A stretch of DNA of 64,000 nt from Hyphomicrobiales bacterium. GTDB lineage: Bacteria > Pseudomonadota > Alphaproteobacteria > Rhizobiales > Rhizobiaceae. Positions 7,643-17,178 of the stretch are shown in pieces. The position numbers and the translations under genes are program-made. The stretch covers positions 62,001 to 126,000 of the forward strand of contig UCHD01000019.1 of the NCBI GenBank assembly GCA_900472175.1. Direction: 5' to 3'. The first letter of the stretch is position 1. Every line of letters begins with the position of its first letter. The notes beneath the pieces are model-generated. The model was not told the DNA's origin. It worked only from the letters and a program-made list of their open reading frames with translations, and made no database searches.

Positions 7643-10600
7643 TCAAATCATGCCGGATTCCGGCGGGATCGGTTTTTCCTTTGGCTTGTACCCAAACGAC
7701 CTCAGCGCGACATAGAAGACCGGGGTCAGGAACAGGCCGAGGATGGTGACGCCAAGCATGCCGGAGAAGACGGCCGTGCCGAGCGACTGGCGCATTTCAG
7801 CGCCCGGGCCGGTGGCGATCATCAGTGGCACGACACCCAGAATGAAGGCGAACGCGGTCATCAGGATCGGTCGCAGGCGCAGGCGGCTGGCTTCGATGGC
7901 TGCATTAACCGGGTTCATGCCATCGTCCTGTGCCTGGCGGGCAAACTCGACGATCAGGATGGCGTTCTTGGCCGCAAGGCCTATCAGCACGATCAGTCCG
8001 ATCTGCGTCAGGATGTTGTTGTCCTGCCCCCTCAGATGCACGCCGACCAGTGCGGCGAGCACCGCCATCGGCACGACGAGGATGATTGCCAAGGGCAGGA
8101 TCCAGCTTTCATACTGGGCCGATAGCGCCAGGAAGACGAAGATCACCGAAAGAGCGAAAATGAAGATCGCCGTGTTGCCGGTATTGCGCTCTTGGAAGGC
8201 CAGGTCGGTCCATTCGAACGAGGTGCCGGGCGGCAGGATCTGCGCGGCCAGCGCCTCCATCTTGTCGAGCGCGGTGCCGGTCGAGACGCCGGGTGCGGGA
8301 TTGCCCTGGATCGGGACCGAGACATACATGTTGTAACGCTGGACGAGCGAGGGGCCGGTGGTGTCACGGATATCGATCAGCGTTCCGAGCGGTACCAGCG
8401 CGCCGGTGGCCGAGCGGACCTTCAGATCGAGAATGTCTTCCCGCTCCAGTCGGAACTGCTGGTCGGCCTGCGCCCGCACCTGATAGACGCGGCCGAAGGC
8501 ATTGAAGTCGTTGACGTATGACGTGCCGAGATTGATCGACAGTGTCTCGAAGATATTGGGGATCGGCACGCTGAGCGCCCGCGCCTTGTCGCGGTCGATC
8601 GCCAGGAAATATTGCGGGCTGGAGGCGGAGAAGGTGGTGAAGACACCGGTCAGGCCTTCCGTCTGGTTGGCGGCGCCCATCATCTGGTAGGCAAGGCCCA
8701 AGGCCCGGCGCATGTCGGAGCTTTCGCGATCGACGATCTGCATCTTGAAGCCACCGGAATTGCCGATGCCGCGGATCGATGGCGGCGGCACGGCGATGAT
8801 AAAGGCTTCCTCGATGCTCTGCATCGTGCCGTAGAGCTGGCCGATGATCTGGTTGGCGCCATAGCCGTGCTTCAGCCGTTCCTCGAATGTATCGAAGGCG
8901 GCAAACACCACGCCGGAGTTCGACGCATTGGTGAAGGTCGCGCCGTTGAAGCCGGAGAAGGCGACGGCATTCTTGACGCCCGGCACTTTCAGGATCATGT
9001 CGGATGCCCGCTGGATGACGGCGTCGGTCCGGGCAAGTGAGGCGCCTTCGGGCAATTGCACGACAACGATTGCATATCCCTGGTCCATCGTCGGCACGAA
9101 GCCACGCGGTACGATCTGCGCCATGTACCAGGTTCCCGCCAGCAGCCCGAAGAAGACGATCAGGCTGGCTCCGAGCGCGACTTTCGTCGAGACCAGATGA
9201 TGCACAATCCAGGAGTAGCCGTGGGTCATCCGGTCAAAACCGGCATTGAAGCCATTGGCAAGGCCCCTGGCTACACGGGTGAACGGATTACGGGTTTCGT
9301 GATGTTCCTGATGTGGGCGCAGGATAAGGGCAGCGAGCGCTGGCGATAGAGTCAGCGAATTCAATGCCGAAATTGCCGTCGCCACGGAAATCGTCACGGC
9401 AAACTGCAAGTAGAACTGTCCGGATATGCCGGGGATGAAGGCCGTTGGCACGAACACCGCGATCAGCACCAGCGAGATGGCGATGACGGCGGTGCCGACC
9501 TCGTCCATCGTCGTGTGTGCGGCCTGTTTGGGCGTCATGCCCTTGGCCAGGTTTCGCTCGACGTTCTCCACCACGACGATCGCATCGTCGACGACAATGC
9601 CGATCGCCAGCACCAGGCCAAACAGGGTCAGCATGTTGAGCGAAAAGCCGAAGGCGAGCAGCAGCGCGAACGTGCCGATCAGCGAGACGGGAATGGCGAT
9701 GATCGGGATCAGCGCGGTGCGCCAGGATTGCAGGAAAATCAGCACTACGATGGCGACCAGAATAGCCGCTTCGAGGATGGTCTTGTAGACCTCGTTGATC
9801 GATTCCGAGATGAACTCAGTGGGGTTATAGACGATGGTGTATTCGAGGCCGGGCGGAAAATCCTTCTTCAGGGTTTCCATCGTCGCCTTGATCTGTTCTG
9901 CGGCTTCAAGCGCGTTGGTTCCCGGCCGCGAGAAGATGCCCATGGCGACGGCGGCCTTGCCATTCAGATAGCTGTTGGTGACATAGTCCTTGGCGCCGAG
10001 TTCAATGCGGGCGACATCCTGCAGCTGGACGAGACGGCCGCTTGCCGTCGATTTGACGATGACATAGCGGAATTGGCGGGCATCGCTGAAACGGCCCTCA
10101 GTGGTGACTGTGTACTGGAAGGCATTGTTGCCGGCGTTCGGCGGTCCGCCGATCGAGCCACCGGAGACCTGGACGTTCTGGTCGCGCAGCGATTGTACGA
10201 CATCGCCCGACGTCATGCCGTAGGAGGCAAGTTTTTCCGGGTCGAGCCAGATGCGCAGCGCATATTCGCGCTCGCCGAACAGGATGACGTCGCCGACGCC
10301 CTCGAGCCGGACCAGCTGATCGCGGGCGCGGCTGCGGGCATAGTTAGAGACGTAGAGCTGGTCGTAGCGGTCGTTCGGCGAGATCAGATGGACGACCATC
10401 ATCAGGTCGGGCGAGCTTTTCGCCGTTGTAATGCCGATACGGCGGACTTCTTCCGGCAGGCGCGGTTCGGCGATCGACACGCGGTTCTGGACGAGCACCT
10501 GCGCCTTGTCGAGATCGGTGCCGAGCTTGAACGTGACGGTCAGCGCCATCGAACCATCGGCGGTCGAATAGGAGGACATGTAGAGCATGTCCTCGACACC

Positions 10601-10816
10601 GTTGATTTCCTGTTCGAGCGGCGTCGAAACCGTATCGGCGATGGTCTCGGCATCGGCGCCCGGATAGGCCGTGCGGATGACGATGGTCGGCGGTGCGATC
10701 TCCGGATATTGGGCGATTGGCAGCTGGAAATAGGCAATGCCACCGACAATCAGGAGCACAATCGACAGGACCGATGCGAAGATCGGCCTGTCCACGAAGA
10801 AATGGGCAAATCTCAT
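7643..10816 (-). CDS. RND-family multidrug efflux transporter, inner-membrane pump (AcrB/MexB-like, HAE1)
   Basis: A 1057-residue proton-driven drug exporter, full length for the HAE1 family. It starts FFVDRPIFASVLSIVLLIVGG, carries the proton-relay pair in GIVVDDAIVVVENVER near residue 405, and has the two large periplasmic loops of AcrB-like pumps. Its ATG overlaps the adaptor stop by four bases (ATGA), so the two genes form one transcript. There is no TolC-like channel gene and no TetR regulator beside it; the outer membrane partner must be encoded elsewhere. Substrates cannot be told from sequence. Confidence 0.95.
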   Translation of the reverse strand: MRFAHFFVDRPIFASVLSIVLLIVGGIAYFQLPIAQYPEIAPPTIVIRTAYPGADAETIADTVSTPLEQEINGVEDMLYMSSYSTADGSMALTVTFKLGTDLDKAQVLVQNRVSIAEPRLPEEVRRIGITTAKSSPDLMMVVHLISPNDRYDQLYVSNYARSRARDQLVRLEGVGDVILFGEREYALRIWLDPEKLASYGMTSGDVVQSLRDQNVQVSGGSIGGPPNAGNNAFQYTVTTEGRFSDARQFRYVIVKSTASGRLVQLQDVARIELGAKDYVTNSYLNGKAAVAMGIFSRPGTNALEAAEQIKATMETLKKDFPPGLEYTIVYNPTEFISESINEVYKTILEAAILVAIVVLIFLQSWRTALIPIIAIPVSLIGTFALLLAFGFSLNMLTLFGLVLAIGIVVDDAIVVVENVERNLAKGMTPKQAAHTTMDEVGTAVIAISLVLIAVFVPTAFIPGISGQFYLQFAVTISVATAISALNSLTLSPALAALILRPHQEHHETRNPFTRVARGLANGFNAGFDRMTHGYSWIVHHLVSTKVALGASLIVFFGLLAGTWYMAQIVPRGFVPTMDQGYAIVVVQLPEGASLARTDAVIQRASDMILKVPGVKNAVAFSGFNGATFTNASNSGVVFAAFDTFEERLKHGYGANQIIGQLYGTMQSIEEAFIIAVPPPSIRGIGNSGGFKMQIVDRESSDMRRALGLAYQMMGAANQTEGLTGVFTTFSASSPQYFLAIDRDKARALSVPIPNIFETLSINLGTSYVNDFNAFGRVYQVRAQADQQFRLEREDILDLKVRSATGALVPLGTLIDIRDTTGPSLVQRYNMYVSVPIQGNPAPGVSTGTALDKMEALAAQILPPGTSFEWTDLAFQERNTGNTAIFIFALSVIFVFLALSAQYESWILPLAIILVVPMAVLAALVGVHLRGQDNNILTQIGLIVLIGLAAKNAILIVEFARQAQDDGMNPVNAAIEASRLRLRPILMTAFAFILGVVPLMIATGPGAEMRQSLGTAVFSGMLGVTILGLFLTPVFYVALRSFGYKPKEKPIPPESGMI

Positions 10817-11967
10817 TGACCGTTCTCCGTCGTCGCGGCGGCTTCGGGCGGCAACACAACCAGCTTGGGATCGACGATAACGCCGGGACGCAGCCGTGTC
10901 AGGCCGTTGACGACCAGTGTTTCATCGCCCGTCAGGCCTTCGCGAATGACGCGATAACCATAGAGCCTCGGCCCAAGGCGAACCGGCTTGGTCGTGAAGC
11001 TGCCATCCTCGGCAACCACATAGACGACGCGCTGGTCCTGATCGGCGCCGATTGCTTCGTCAGGCACGAGAATACCTTGATAGGAATTGGAAGCGCGGAC
11101 CTCGACACGGCCGAACAGGCCGGGCTGCAGGACGAAATTCGGATTGTCGAAGCGGGCGCGCACGCGCATCGTGCCAGTTTCCTGGTCAACACGGTTTTCC
11201 GCGAAATCAAGTTTGCCTTTGAAGGGTTTCTCGGTGCTATCGGCGATGGTCACGAGGACATCCAGCGACCCGCCGCCCTCCTGCAGGTTGCTTCCGTGTT
11301 CGCGCGCCTGCCGTGCATAATTGAGCACCCGCCGCTCATCGACATCGAAGTAGAAGTCAATGGGGTCGAGCGAAACGATCGTCGTCAGCGCGGTCTGGTC
11401 AGCCTGCACCAAGTTGCCGATCGAGATCAGCCGGCGGTCGATCCGGCCGCTGAGCGGCGCGACGATGGTCGTGTACTCCATATCGAGCTTGGCGCGTGCA
11501 AGGCTCGCTTCTGCGCCACGCAGATTGGCTTGTCCGGACTGCAATTCCCGGCGGCGGTCATCAAGGGTCGATATCGATAACGTACCCTTCTGCACTAGCC
11601 CTTCCGTTCGGGTGAATTCAGCCTCTGCGAAAGTGAGGGTGGATTTCGCGACCTCCAGCGAGGAGTTTGCGACGTCCAGCGCTGTCTGGAAGGGGCGTTG
11701 GTCGATGACAAAGAGCGGATCACCCTTCTTCACCATCGCGCCATCCTTGAAATTCACCTGATCGAGATAACCGCCGACCCGCGAACGCAGCGTCACTTCA
11801 TCGACGGCCTCGAAGCGGCCGATGAACTCGTCGCTGTCGACGACATCGCGGACAACGGGTTTGGCGACGGTGACTGCGGCTTTTGGTTGTTCTTGTGCCA
11901 GTGAAGGGACGGTATAGAGAGCTGAAGAGACGGTGAGTATCGCCGGAACAAGCCAGTGTCGTAGCAT
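10813..11967 (-). CDS. RND efflux periplasmic adaptor (AcrA/MexA-like)
   Basis: A 384-residue membrane-fusion protein linking the RND pump to an outer-membrane channel. It has an N-terminal export signal (LVPAILTVSSALYTVPSLAQ), a lipoyl/barrel-sandwich domain, an alpha-helical hairpin (about 110-150) and beta-barrel domains. No lipobox cysteine is visible, so it is probably anchored by its N-terminal helix or is soluble. AGAGGGA lies seven bases before the ATG at 11967, which is preferred to the upstream in-frame start at 11997. It is first gene of the efflux operon. Confidence 0.93.
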   Translation of the reverse strand: MLRHWLVPAILTVSSALYTVPSLAQEQPKAAVTVAKPVVRDVVDSDEFIGRFEAVDEVTLRSRVGGYLDQVNFKDGAMVKKGDPLFVIDQRPFQTALDVANSSLEVAKSTLTFAEAEFTRTEGLVQKGTLSISTLDDRRRELQSGQANLRGAEASLARAKLDMEYTTIVAPLSGRIDRRLISIGNLVQADQTALTTIVSLDPIDFYFDVDERRVLNYARQAREHGSNLQEGGGSLDVLVTIADSTEKPFKGKLDFAENRVDQETGTMRVRARFDNPNFVLQPGLFGRVEVRASNSYQGILVPDEAIGADQDQRVVYVVAEDGSFTTKPVRLGPRLYGYRVIREGLTGDETLVVNGLTRLRPGVIVDPKLVVLPPEAAATTENGQ

Positions 11968-12381
11968 GTGTAAGTCCCTCTGAAGCGCATGAAACACATT
12001 ATCCCGCGCGGTTGCGCGGGGCAGTTATTGGCGTTTTTCAGTGGTCTGTCTTGCCGGACTTCACGTGATTTCGGGCAGTCTGGGCACGGGCATGACCAAG
12101 TCGCGGTTCGTTCAAAATCAGCATATATTTCAAGTAGGTAGATGCCTCTTCCGCTCGCCGCCGCCAGCTTTCGAAGCCGCGGCTACATCAAACAGGCAAT
12201 GCCATCTTCATCCTCAACTTACATTATTCGGATATCGTGTCACCACGGAAATGGCATGATCCCGTATGCGCAAGGCATTTAAGAATTTCCTTCAGTTCGT
12301 CAGTGCGATTTAGCGCCGGGCTGGCTCCTGGCCAACTGGTGAAAGCCGCATACCGGGCAGAAGATTGCGGCCCCTCAAGGC
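11968..12381. other. Gene-free stretch upstream of the efflux operon
   Basis: 414 bases without a credible gene. It holds the leader and promoter of the adaptor gene (minus strand) and the 3' region of the dehydrogenase gene. Two dyads are visible: CCCGCGC/GCGCGGG at 12003-12020 in the leader, and GCCGCA/TGCGGC at 12345-12371 after the dehydrogenase stop. No -35/-10 pair stands out. Short open frames here have no ribosome site or recognisable product. Confidence 0.6.
12345..12371 (-). terminator. Weak terminator candidate after the SDR gene
   Basis: Six-base stem GCCGCA/TGCGGC with a 15-base loop, 11 bases past the SDR stop. On the minus strand the stem is followed by only three T residues. 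The position fits transcription termination but the structure is weak. Confidence 0.3.
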
Positions 12382-13122
12382 TCAGACCATGCCGCCATTG
12401 GCGCGCAGCACCTGGCCGTTGATCCAGGAGCCATCGGGACCAACGAGGAAGGCGACAGCAGAGGCGATGTCCTCCGGAGTGCCGAGACGTTCCAGCGGGT
12501 TCAGCTTCGCCATATGGGCGATGAGTTCGTCACTCTTGCCGGTGAGGAAGAGACCGGTAGCCGTCGGGCCGGGTGCCACTGCGTTGACGGTAATGGAGCG
12601 GCCGCGCAATTCCTTCGACAGGATCGCAGTCAGCGTCTCCACGGCAGCTTTTGTCGCTGCGTAGACACCGTAGTTTTCCAGTTTCAGGCCGACGACGCTG
12701 GTGGAAAAATTGACGATCCGTCCGCCGTCGCGCAGCCGCTTTGCGGCTTCCCTCAGCGTGTTGAAAGTGCCCTTGAGGTTGACGGCGACCTGGCGGTCGA
12801 ACAGCGCGTCTGTACTTTCGCCAAGCGAGGAAAGCGTCATGATGCCGGCATTGTTGACGAGCACGTCGACGCCACCGAAGGCCGCTTCCGCCGCACCGAA
12901 CATGTGTCGCACGGCCTCGGCATCGCTGACATCGGCCTTTGCGGTCAGCGCGCGGCCGCCTCTGCTTTCGATTTTTCCAGCCAGCGCCTCGGCCGGAGCA
13001 GCATCGCCGGAATAGTTGATGACGAGGGTGAAGCCGTCCTCCGCAAGGCGTTCGGCTATGGCGGCGCCGATGCCGCGCGAAGCGCCGGTGATGATGGCAA
13101 CCTTGTCGCTGTTGTCTGGCAT
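12382..13122 (-). CDS. Short-chain dehydrogenase/reductase (SDR)
   Basis: A 246-residue classical SDR. The nucleotide-binding motif TGASRGIG is at residues 12-19, NNAG at 90-93, and the catalytic Tyr154-x3-Lys158 (YAATK) follows Ser140/Ser142. Length and motifs fit NAD(P)-dependent alcohol or ketone oxidoreductases of the FabG-like group; the substrate is unknown. AAGGAG before the ATG at 13122 decides the start over 13146. It is divergent from the LysR gene at 13244, a very common pairing in which the regulator controls the dehydrogenase. Confidence 0.9.
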   Translation of the reverse strand: MPDNSDKVAIITGASRGIGAAIAERLAEDGFTLVINYSGDAAPAEALAGKIESRGGRALTAKADVSDAEAVRHMFGAAEAAFGGVDVLVNNAGIMTLSSLGESTDALFDRQVAVNLKGTFNTLREAAKRLRDGGRIVNFSTSVVGLKLENYGVYAATKAAVETLTAILSKELRGRSITVNAVAPGPTATGLFLTGKSDELIAHMAKLNPLERLGTPEDIASAVAFLVGPDGSWINGQVLRANGGMV

Positions 13123-13243
13123 TTCTTTCTCCTTGATTAACCACACCGCTGTGCGTTTTCGATGAGAAGAAGATGCAGCTTTTCATTGGGCGGATAATTA
13201 GCCAATATTCGGTATCACTATTCGAGAATGGCGAACAATCCAG

Positions 13244-14143
13244 ATGGACAGATTTGAAGCGATGCGGGTGTTTTCGCGTGTGGTGGAGCGGCGCAGTTTT
13301 ACGCTGGCCGCCGAAGACACCGGCCTTCCGCGCTCGACCGTGACCGATGCGGTCAAGCAGCTGGAGGCCCGGCTTGGCGTGCGCCTTCTCCAACGGACGA
13401 CCCGGCATGTCAGCCCAACGCTTGACGGCGAGGCCTATTACCGGCGCTGTCTGACCATCCTGTCCGATATCGAGGATGCCGAAAGCGCCTTTGCCGGCAC
13501 CAAGCCGAAGGGGCTGTTGCGCGTCGATGTGCATGGCAAGCTGGCACGGCATTTTGTTCTGCCGGGATTGCCGGCCTTCCTCAAGGAATATCCGGATATC
13601 CAGATGTACATGAGCGAAGGCGACAGGCTGGTCGATCTGATCCGCGAAGGGATCGACTGTGTCCTGCGCGCCGGTGACCTGCAGGACAGCGACATGATAG
13701 CCCGGCGCGTTGCCCTCCTGGAGGAAGTGACCTGCGTGTCGCCGGACTATATTGCCCGCTTCGGCCTGCCACAGAGCATCGACGATTTGAGTGGGCACCA
13801 GATGATCGGGTTCTGGTCGACGGCAATCGGCGGCCTGCTGCCGCTGGAGTTCACGGTGGGCGGCGGAATCCGCACTGTTTCGCTGCCGGCGGTGGTTTCC
13901 GTCAACGGTGCCGATACGCTGGCGGCGGCGGCGCGGCTGGGGCTCGGCATCATGCAGGCCCCGCGCTATTCCCTGGAGGAGGACCTGAGAAACGGCACGC
14001 TCGTTGCCATCTTGCCGGACAATCCGCCATCCCGCACGCCGGTTTCGCTGCTCTATCCCCGCAGCCGTCAATTGTCGCCGCGCGTACGCGTTTTCATCGA
14101 CTGGCTGTCACGCGAATTTGTCACACGGCAGGACGAAATTTAA
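13244..14143 (+). CDS. LysR-family regulator, divergent from the SDR gene
   Basis: A 299-residue LysR protein. The N-terminal helix-turn-helix (MDRFEAMRVFSRVVERRSF onward, residues 1-60) and substrate-binding domain (about 90-290) are complete. The 121-base gap to the SDR gene contains two TATTCG copies and the small palindrome ATTCGAGAAT (13220-13229), possible regulator sites. The likely target is the SDR gene, by layout; the effector is unknown. The ribosome site is poor. Confidence 0.88.
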   Translation: MDRFEAMRVFSRVVERRSFTLAAEDTGLPRSTVTDAVKQLEARLGVRLLQRTTRHVSPTLDGEAYYRRCLTILSDIEDAESAFAGTKPKGLLRVDVHGKLARHFVLPGLPAFLKEYPDIQMYMSEGDRLVDLIREGIDCVLRAGDLQDSDMIARRVALLEEVTCVSPDYIARFGLPQSIDDLSGHQMIGFWSTAIGGLLPLEFTVGGGIRTVSLPAVVSVNGADTLAAAARLGLGIMQAPRYSLEEDLRNGTLVAILPDNPPSRTPVSLLYPRSRQLSPRVRVFIDWLSREFVTRQDEI

Positions 14144-14170
14144 AAAGGCTGCGGCTGAACCTTGCCTTTT
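14143..14170 (+). terminator. Weak terminator candidate after the LysR gene
   Basis: AAAAGGC and GCCTTTT pair across a 14-base loop directly at the end of the LysR gene. The T residues lie within the 3' arm. The loop is large for an intrinsic terminator, so this is tentative. Confidence 0.35.
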
Positions 14171-14330
14171 GGCTGCAACTTACCCACATGCGCGGCAGCT
14201 TTAGAGGCCATCCCCTCGCACGTTCTCCCCGCACGGCCGATTCACCCGAATCCGCCGTTCCCAAATCGATTCCGGATCGACGGGTTATGCGTTAGACGTG
14301 TGAATGTCCGCAGGAACCAAGGAAATCCAC

Positions 14331-15551
14331 ATGAACGCAGACGATATCGGTGAGATTTCCGCCTGGTTGACCAAGCAGGGCCTGAAGGGCACCGACGAAA
14401 TGGATATCGTCAACGGCTTCTGTCAGCGCGTCCGTGCTGTGGGGCTTCGGCTCGACCGCGGCCTGGCGCTGATCGACACCCTGCATCCGGTCTATGAGGG
14501 GCGGGCCTTTCAGTGGGACAGCCAGGAACCGGTGAAAACGGCCTTCGAATATGGGCCGACAAACGAGGGCGTTTCGGCTGAAAACTGGGAGCGCTCGGCG
14601 TTCTTTCACCTGCGCGAGAACAATCAGAACGAGATCCGCCGCCGCCTCGGCTTCGGCGATCCGGCTGATTTCTACATGCTGGATGTGATGCTGGCGGCTG
14701 GCCACAAGGACTATGTCGCGATGATCCATCGCTTCGCGCAGGACAGCCATATCGGCGATATGGACTGTTTCTACTCGCATTGGACGACGATGGACGCGGA
14801 CGGTTTTCGCGACGAAGACCTGACCGCTCTCAGGCAGTTGGTTCCAGTGCTGGCATTGGCGATCAAATCGGGATCCCTGACCCGGATTTCCCGCACCATT
14901 GCCGAGGTCTATCTTGGCGAAGATGCTGCAAAGCAGGTGCTTGAAGGCCGCATATCGCGTGGCAAGGCCGAAAGGATTTCGGCGGTCCTTTGGTTCTCCG
15001 ATCTGCAGAATTATACGCGTATTTCCGACAACCTGCCGCCGGACGAAATCATTCCGTTCCTCAACGATTATGCCGACGCGGTGATTTCCTCCATCCACGA
15101 GGCGGGCGGCAATGTGCTGAAGCTAATCGGAGATGGAACGCTGGCGATCTTCAAGGCCGAGGAACGGGAAGATGCCTGCGCCCGTGCTCTTCTGGCCGAA
15201 CATAATCTGCGCGACAAGCTGAAGGGGCTGAATGAGCTGCGTCTGCTTGAAGGGCGGCCGGTCACCGAGGTTTATCTCGGCCTCCATATCGGCGATGTCT
15301 TCTACGGCAATATCGGCTCGAGCGACCGTCTGGATTTCACCGTCATCGGCCCCGCCGTCAACGAGGTCAGCCGCATCGCCTCGATGTGCCGCTTTGTTGA
15401 TCGCAGCGTGATCATGTCATCGCAGTTCGTTGCTGCAGCACCTCCGCCGCGCAATTCCGAAGTTGTCTCCATCGGCCGTTATGCCCTGCGCGGCGTCAAG
15501 CGCGCCCAGGAACTGTTCACGCTGATGCCGCTGGAAAAGATTGCCGAATAG
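14331..15551 (+). CDS. Class III adenylate/guanylate cyclase domain protein
   Basis: A 406-residue protein with an uncharacterised N-terminal half (1-200) and a C-terminal class III nucleotide cyclase domain (about 210-395). The metal-binding aspartates are present: Asp224 in WFSDLQNYT and Asp268 in KLIGDGTLAIF, so it is probably active in making cAMP or cGMP. No membrane segment is visible. AAGGAAAT before the ATG at 14331 decides the start over 14304. Rhizobia carry many such cyclases; the N-terminal half probably senses an unknown signal. Its stop lies one base from the stop of the convergent sigma factor gene. Confidence 0.88.
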   Translation: MNADDIGEISAWLTKQGLKGTDEMDIVNGFCQRVRAVGLRLDRGLALIDTLHPVYEGRAFQWDSQEPVKTAFEYGPTNEGVSAENWERSAFFHLRENNQNEIRRRLGFGDPADFYMLDVMLAAGHKDYVAMIHRFAQDSHIGDMDCFYSHWTTMDADGFRDEDLTALRQLVPVLALAIKSGSLTRISRTIAEVYLGEDAAKQVLEGRISRGKAERISAVLWFSDLQNYTRISDNLPPDEIIPFLNDYADAVISSIHEAGGNVLKLIGDGTLAIFKAEEREDACARALLAEHNLRDKLKGLNELRLLEGRPVTEVYLGLHIGDVFYGNIGSSDRLDFTVIGPAVNEVSRIASMCRFVDRSVIMSSQFVAAAPPPRNSEVVSIGRYALRGVKRAQELFTLMPLEKIAE

Positions 15552-15552
15552 G

Positions 15553-16791
15553 TCAACGGCTTTCGGCGGCCTGAGTGCGGCGATGCCTCAAAAAGGCTGC
15601 GTCCGACGGATTGCTTGTAAGGTCGATGGCGCGGTCGTAGGCCGCAAGTGCGGCACTGGTCCGGTCGCACCGCGACAAAAGTTCTGCGTTGGCCGCATGA
15701 AATGGCTGATAGGCATCGAGCACCGACGCCAGAGATTCCAGAACGCGCAGACCGGCCTCCGGTGCACCGGCCTCGGCCAGGGCCACGGCGCGGTTCAATT
15801 GCACCACCGGGGTCGGCTCCATGCGCAACAGGCTGTCGTAGAGCAGGACGATCTGGCGCCAGTCCGGTGGTTCGGACTGGACATGCAGGGCGGCGATTGC
15901 CGCCTTGATCTGGAAGGGCCCCGCAGCGCGGCGCGCTATCGCCCGATCAAGCAAAGAAAGGCCGTCGGCTATCCGCCCGTCGTTCCAGAGCTTGCGGTCC
16001 TGCGCGGCGATAGGAATGCTTGTCCCGTCGGCGTCCAGCCGTGCCGCCCGACGGGCTTCGGTAATCAGCATCAGGGCCAAAAGCCCCTCGATCTCGGCCT
16101 CGCCAGGGCGCAGGCTGTCGAGCATGCGCCCGAGATAGATTGCCTCTTCACCGAGCTGTCGCACCCGGTCCCCCGCGGCACAGGAATAGCCCTGGTTGAA
16201 GATCAGATAGACGACAGTCAGCACGGATTGCAGCCGTTCCGCCCAGGCTTCCGGACCGGGCACCGCATAGGGAATGCCGGCAGCAAGGATTTTTGCGCGT
16301 GCCCTGGTCAATCGTTGGCCCATGGTTGTCTCGTTGTCGAGAAAGGCGCTGGCGACCTCGGGCGTGCTCAAGCCGCCGAGCGTGCGCAGGGTGAGTGCCA
16401 CTTGGGTTTTCGATTCCAGCGCGGGATGGCAACAGGTGAAGATCAGCCGCAGGCGTTCGTCGGGAATGTCGTCTGTCGTATTCTCGTGAGCCTCGTCCAC
16501 GGAGAGGCGGGCGATCTCGGCGGTCTTGCGATCTTCCCGGGCATCCTTGCGCAGCAGGTCGATTGCCTTGCGCAGCGCAACCTTCAGCAACCAACCTTGC
16601 GGTGAAGCGGGAACCCCCGTTCGTCCCCAATGCACGACGGCGGAAGCCAGTGCGTCCTGCAGCGCATCTTCGGCCAACTGGAAGTTTTTGAGCCGGGCGA
16701 TCAGTGCCGACAACAGCCGCCCCCGGTCCGTGCGCGCCAGGGCATCAATGGCCCGGGATACGGCTTGAGGATCGGGGGCAGCTGAGTGCAT
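15553..16791 (-). CDS. ECF-family RNA polymerase sigma factor, ECF42 type
   Basis: A 412-residue protein, about twice the length of a normal ECF sigma factor. Region 2 lies near residues 10-80 and region 4 near 115-170; the remaining C-terminal part is a helical TPR-like extension that replaces an anti-sigma factor in this group. The ATG shares one base with the stop of the upstream DGPF/YCII gene, the diagnostic neighbour of ECF42 sigma factors. The target promoters are not visible here. Group assignment is family knowledge applied to architecture and context. Confidence 0.88.
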   Translation of the reverse strand: MHSAAPDPQAVSRAIDALARTDRGRLLSALIARLKNFQLAEDALQDALASAVVHWGRTGVPASPQGWLLKVALRKAIDLLRKDAREDRKTAEIARLSVDEAHENTTDDIPDERLRLIFTCCHPALESKTQVALTLRTLGGLSTPEVASAFLDNETTMGQRLTRARAKILAAGIPYAVPGPEAWAERLQSVLTVVYLIFNQGYSCAAGDRVRQLGEEAIYLGRMLDSLRPGEAEIEGLLALMLITEARRAARLDADGTSIPIAAQDRKLWNDGRIADGLSLLDRAIARRAAGPFQIKAAIAALHVQSEPPDWRQIVLLYDSLLRMEPTPVVQLNRAVALAEAGAPEAGLRVLESLASVLDAYQPFHAANAELLSRCDRTSAALAAYDRAIDLTSNPSDAAFLRHRRTQAAESR

Positions 16792-17141
16792 CAGCTATAG
16801 TCCATTACCGGCCGGACTTCGACGGTGCCGTAGGTGGCGGAAGGGATCATCGCGGCATAGCGAAGTGCCGTATCCAGATCGGGAACATCCAAGATGTAAT
16901 ACCCGCCCAACTGCTCCTTGGTTTCGGCAAAGGGTCCGTCCATCGTTTCGACCTTGCCGCCCCGAACGCGCACGCTCGTGGCTGTTTCGACACCTTGCAG
17001 GCCTTCGCCCGAGACATAGGCGTTGGCGGCCTTCAGCATTTCGCTAAAGGCGGCATAACCTTGCATCATTGTCTCGAATTCAGGTGTGCCATAGGCCGGT
17101 TCCACGGATGGATCCCCATAAATCAGCGCCATATATTGCAT
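16791..17141 (-). CDS. YCII/DGPF-domain protein, partner of the ECF42 sigma factor
   Basis: A 116-residue small protein containing the hallmark MDGPFAETKEQLGGYYILD, which defines the DGPF (PCPB-like, YCII-related) domain. AGGAGA stands before the ATG. It is translationally coupled to the downstream sigma gene (TGATG). In other bacteria DGPF genes are the main targets of the linked ECF42 factor; the biochemical role is unknown. Autoregulation is likely by analogy. Confidence 0.9.
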   Translation of the reverse strand: MQYMALIYGDPSVEPAYGTPEFETMMQGYAAFSEMLKAANAYVSGEGLQGVETATSVRVRGGKVETMDGPFAETKEQLGGYYILDVPDLDTALRYAAMIPSATYGTVEVRPVMDYS

Positions 17142-17178
17142 AAAGGTCTCCTGTGTTTGGAATAATCACGGTTTCAGT

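Noticed and set aside
9515-10819. A 434-codon plus-strand open frame opposite the RND pump gene
   Set aside because: Arginine- and aspartate-rich low-information sequence with no motif; it is the shadow of the pump gene.
12003-12020. Hairpin CCCGCGC/GCGCGGG in front of the efflux adaptor gene as a terminator
   Set aside because: It lies in the leader of the adaptor gene and no T tract follows on either strand. It could affect the leader but I would not call it a terminator.
12041-12259. A 72-codon open frame in the gene-free stretch
   Set aside because: No ribosome site, no recognisable product, and composition unlike neighbouring genes.
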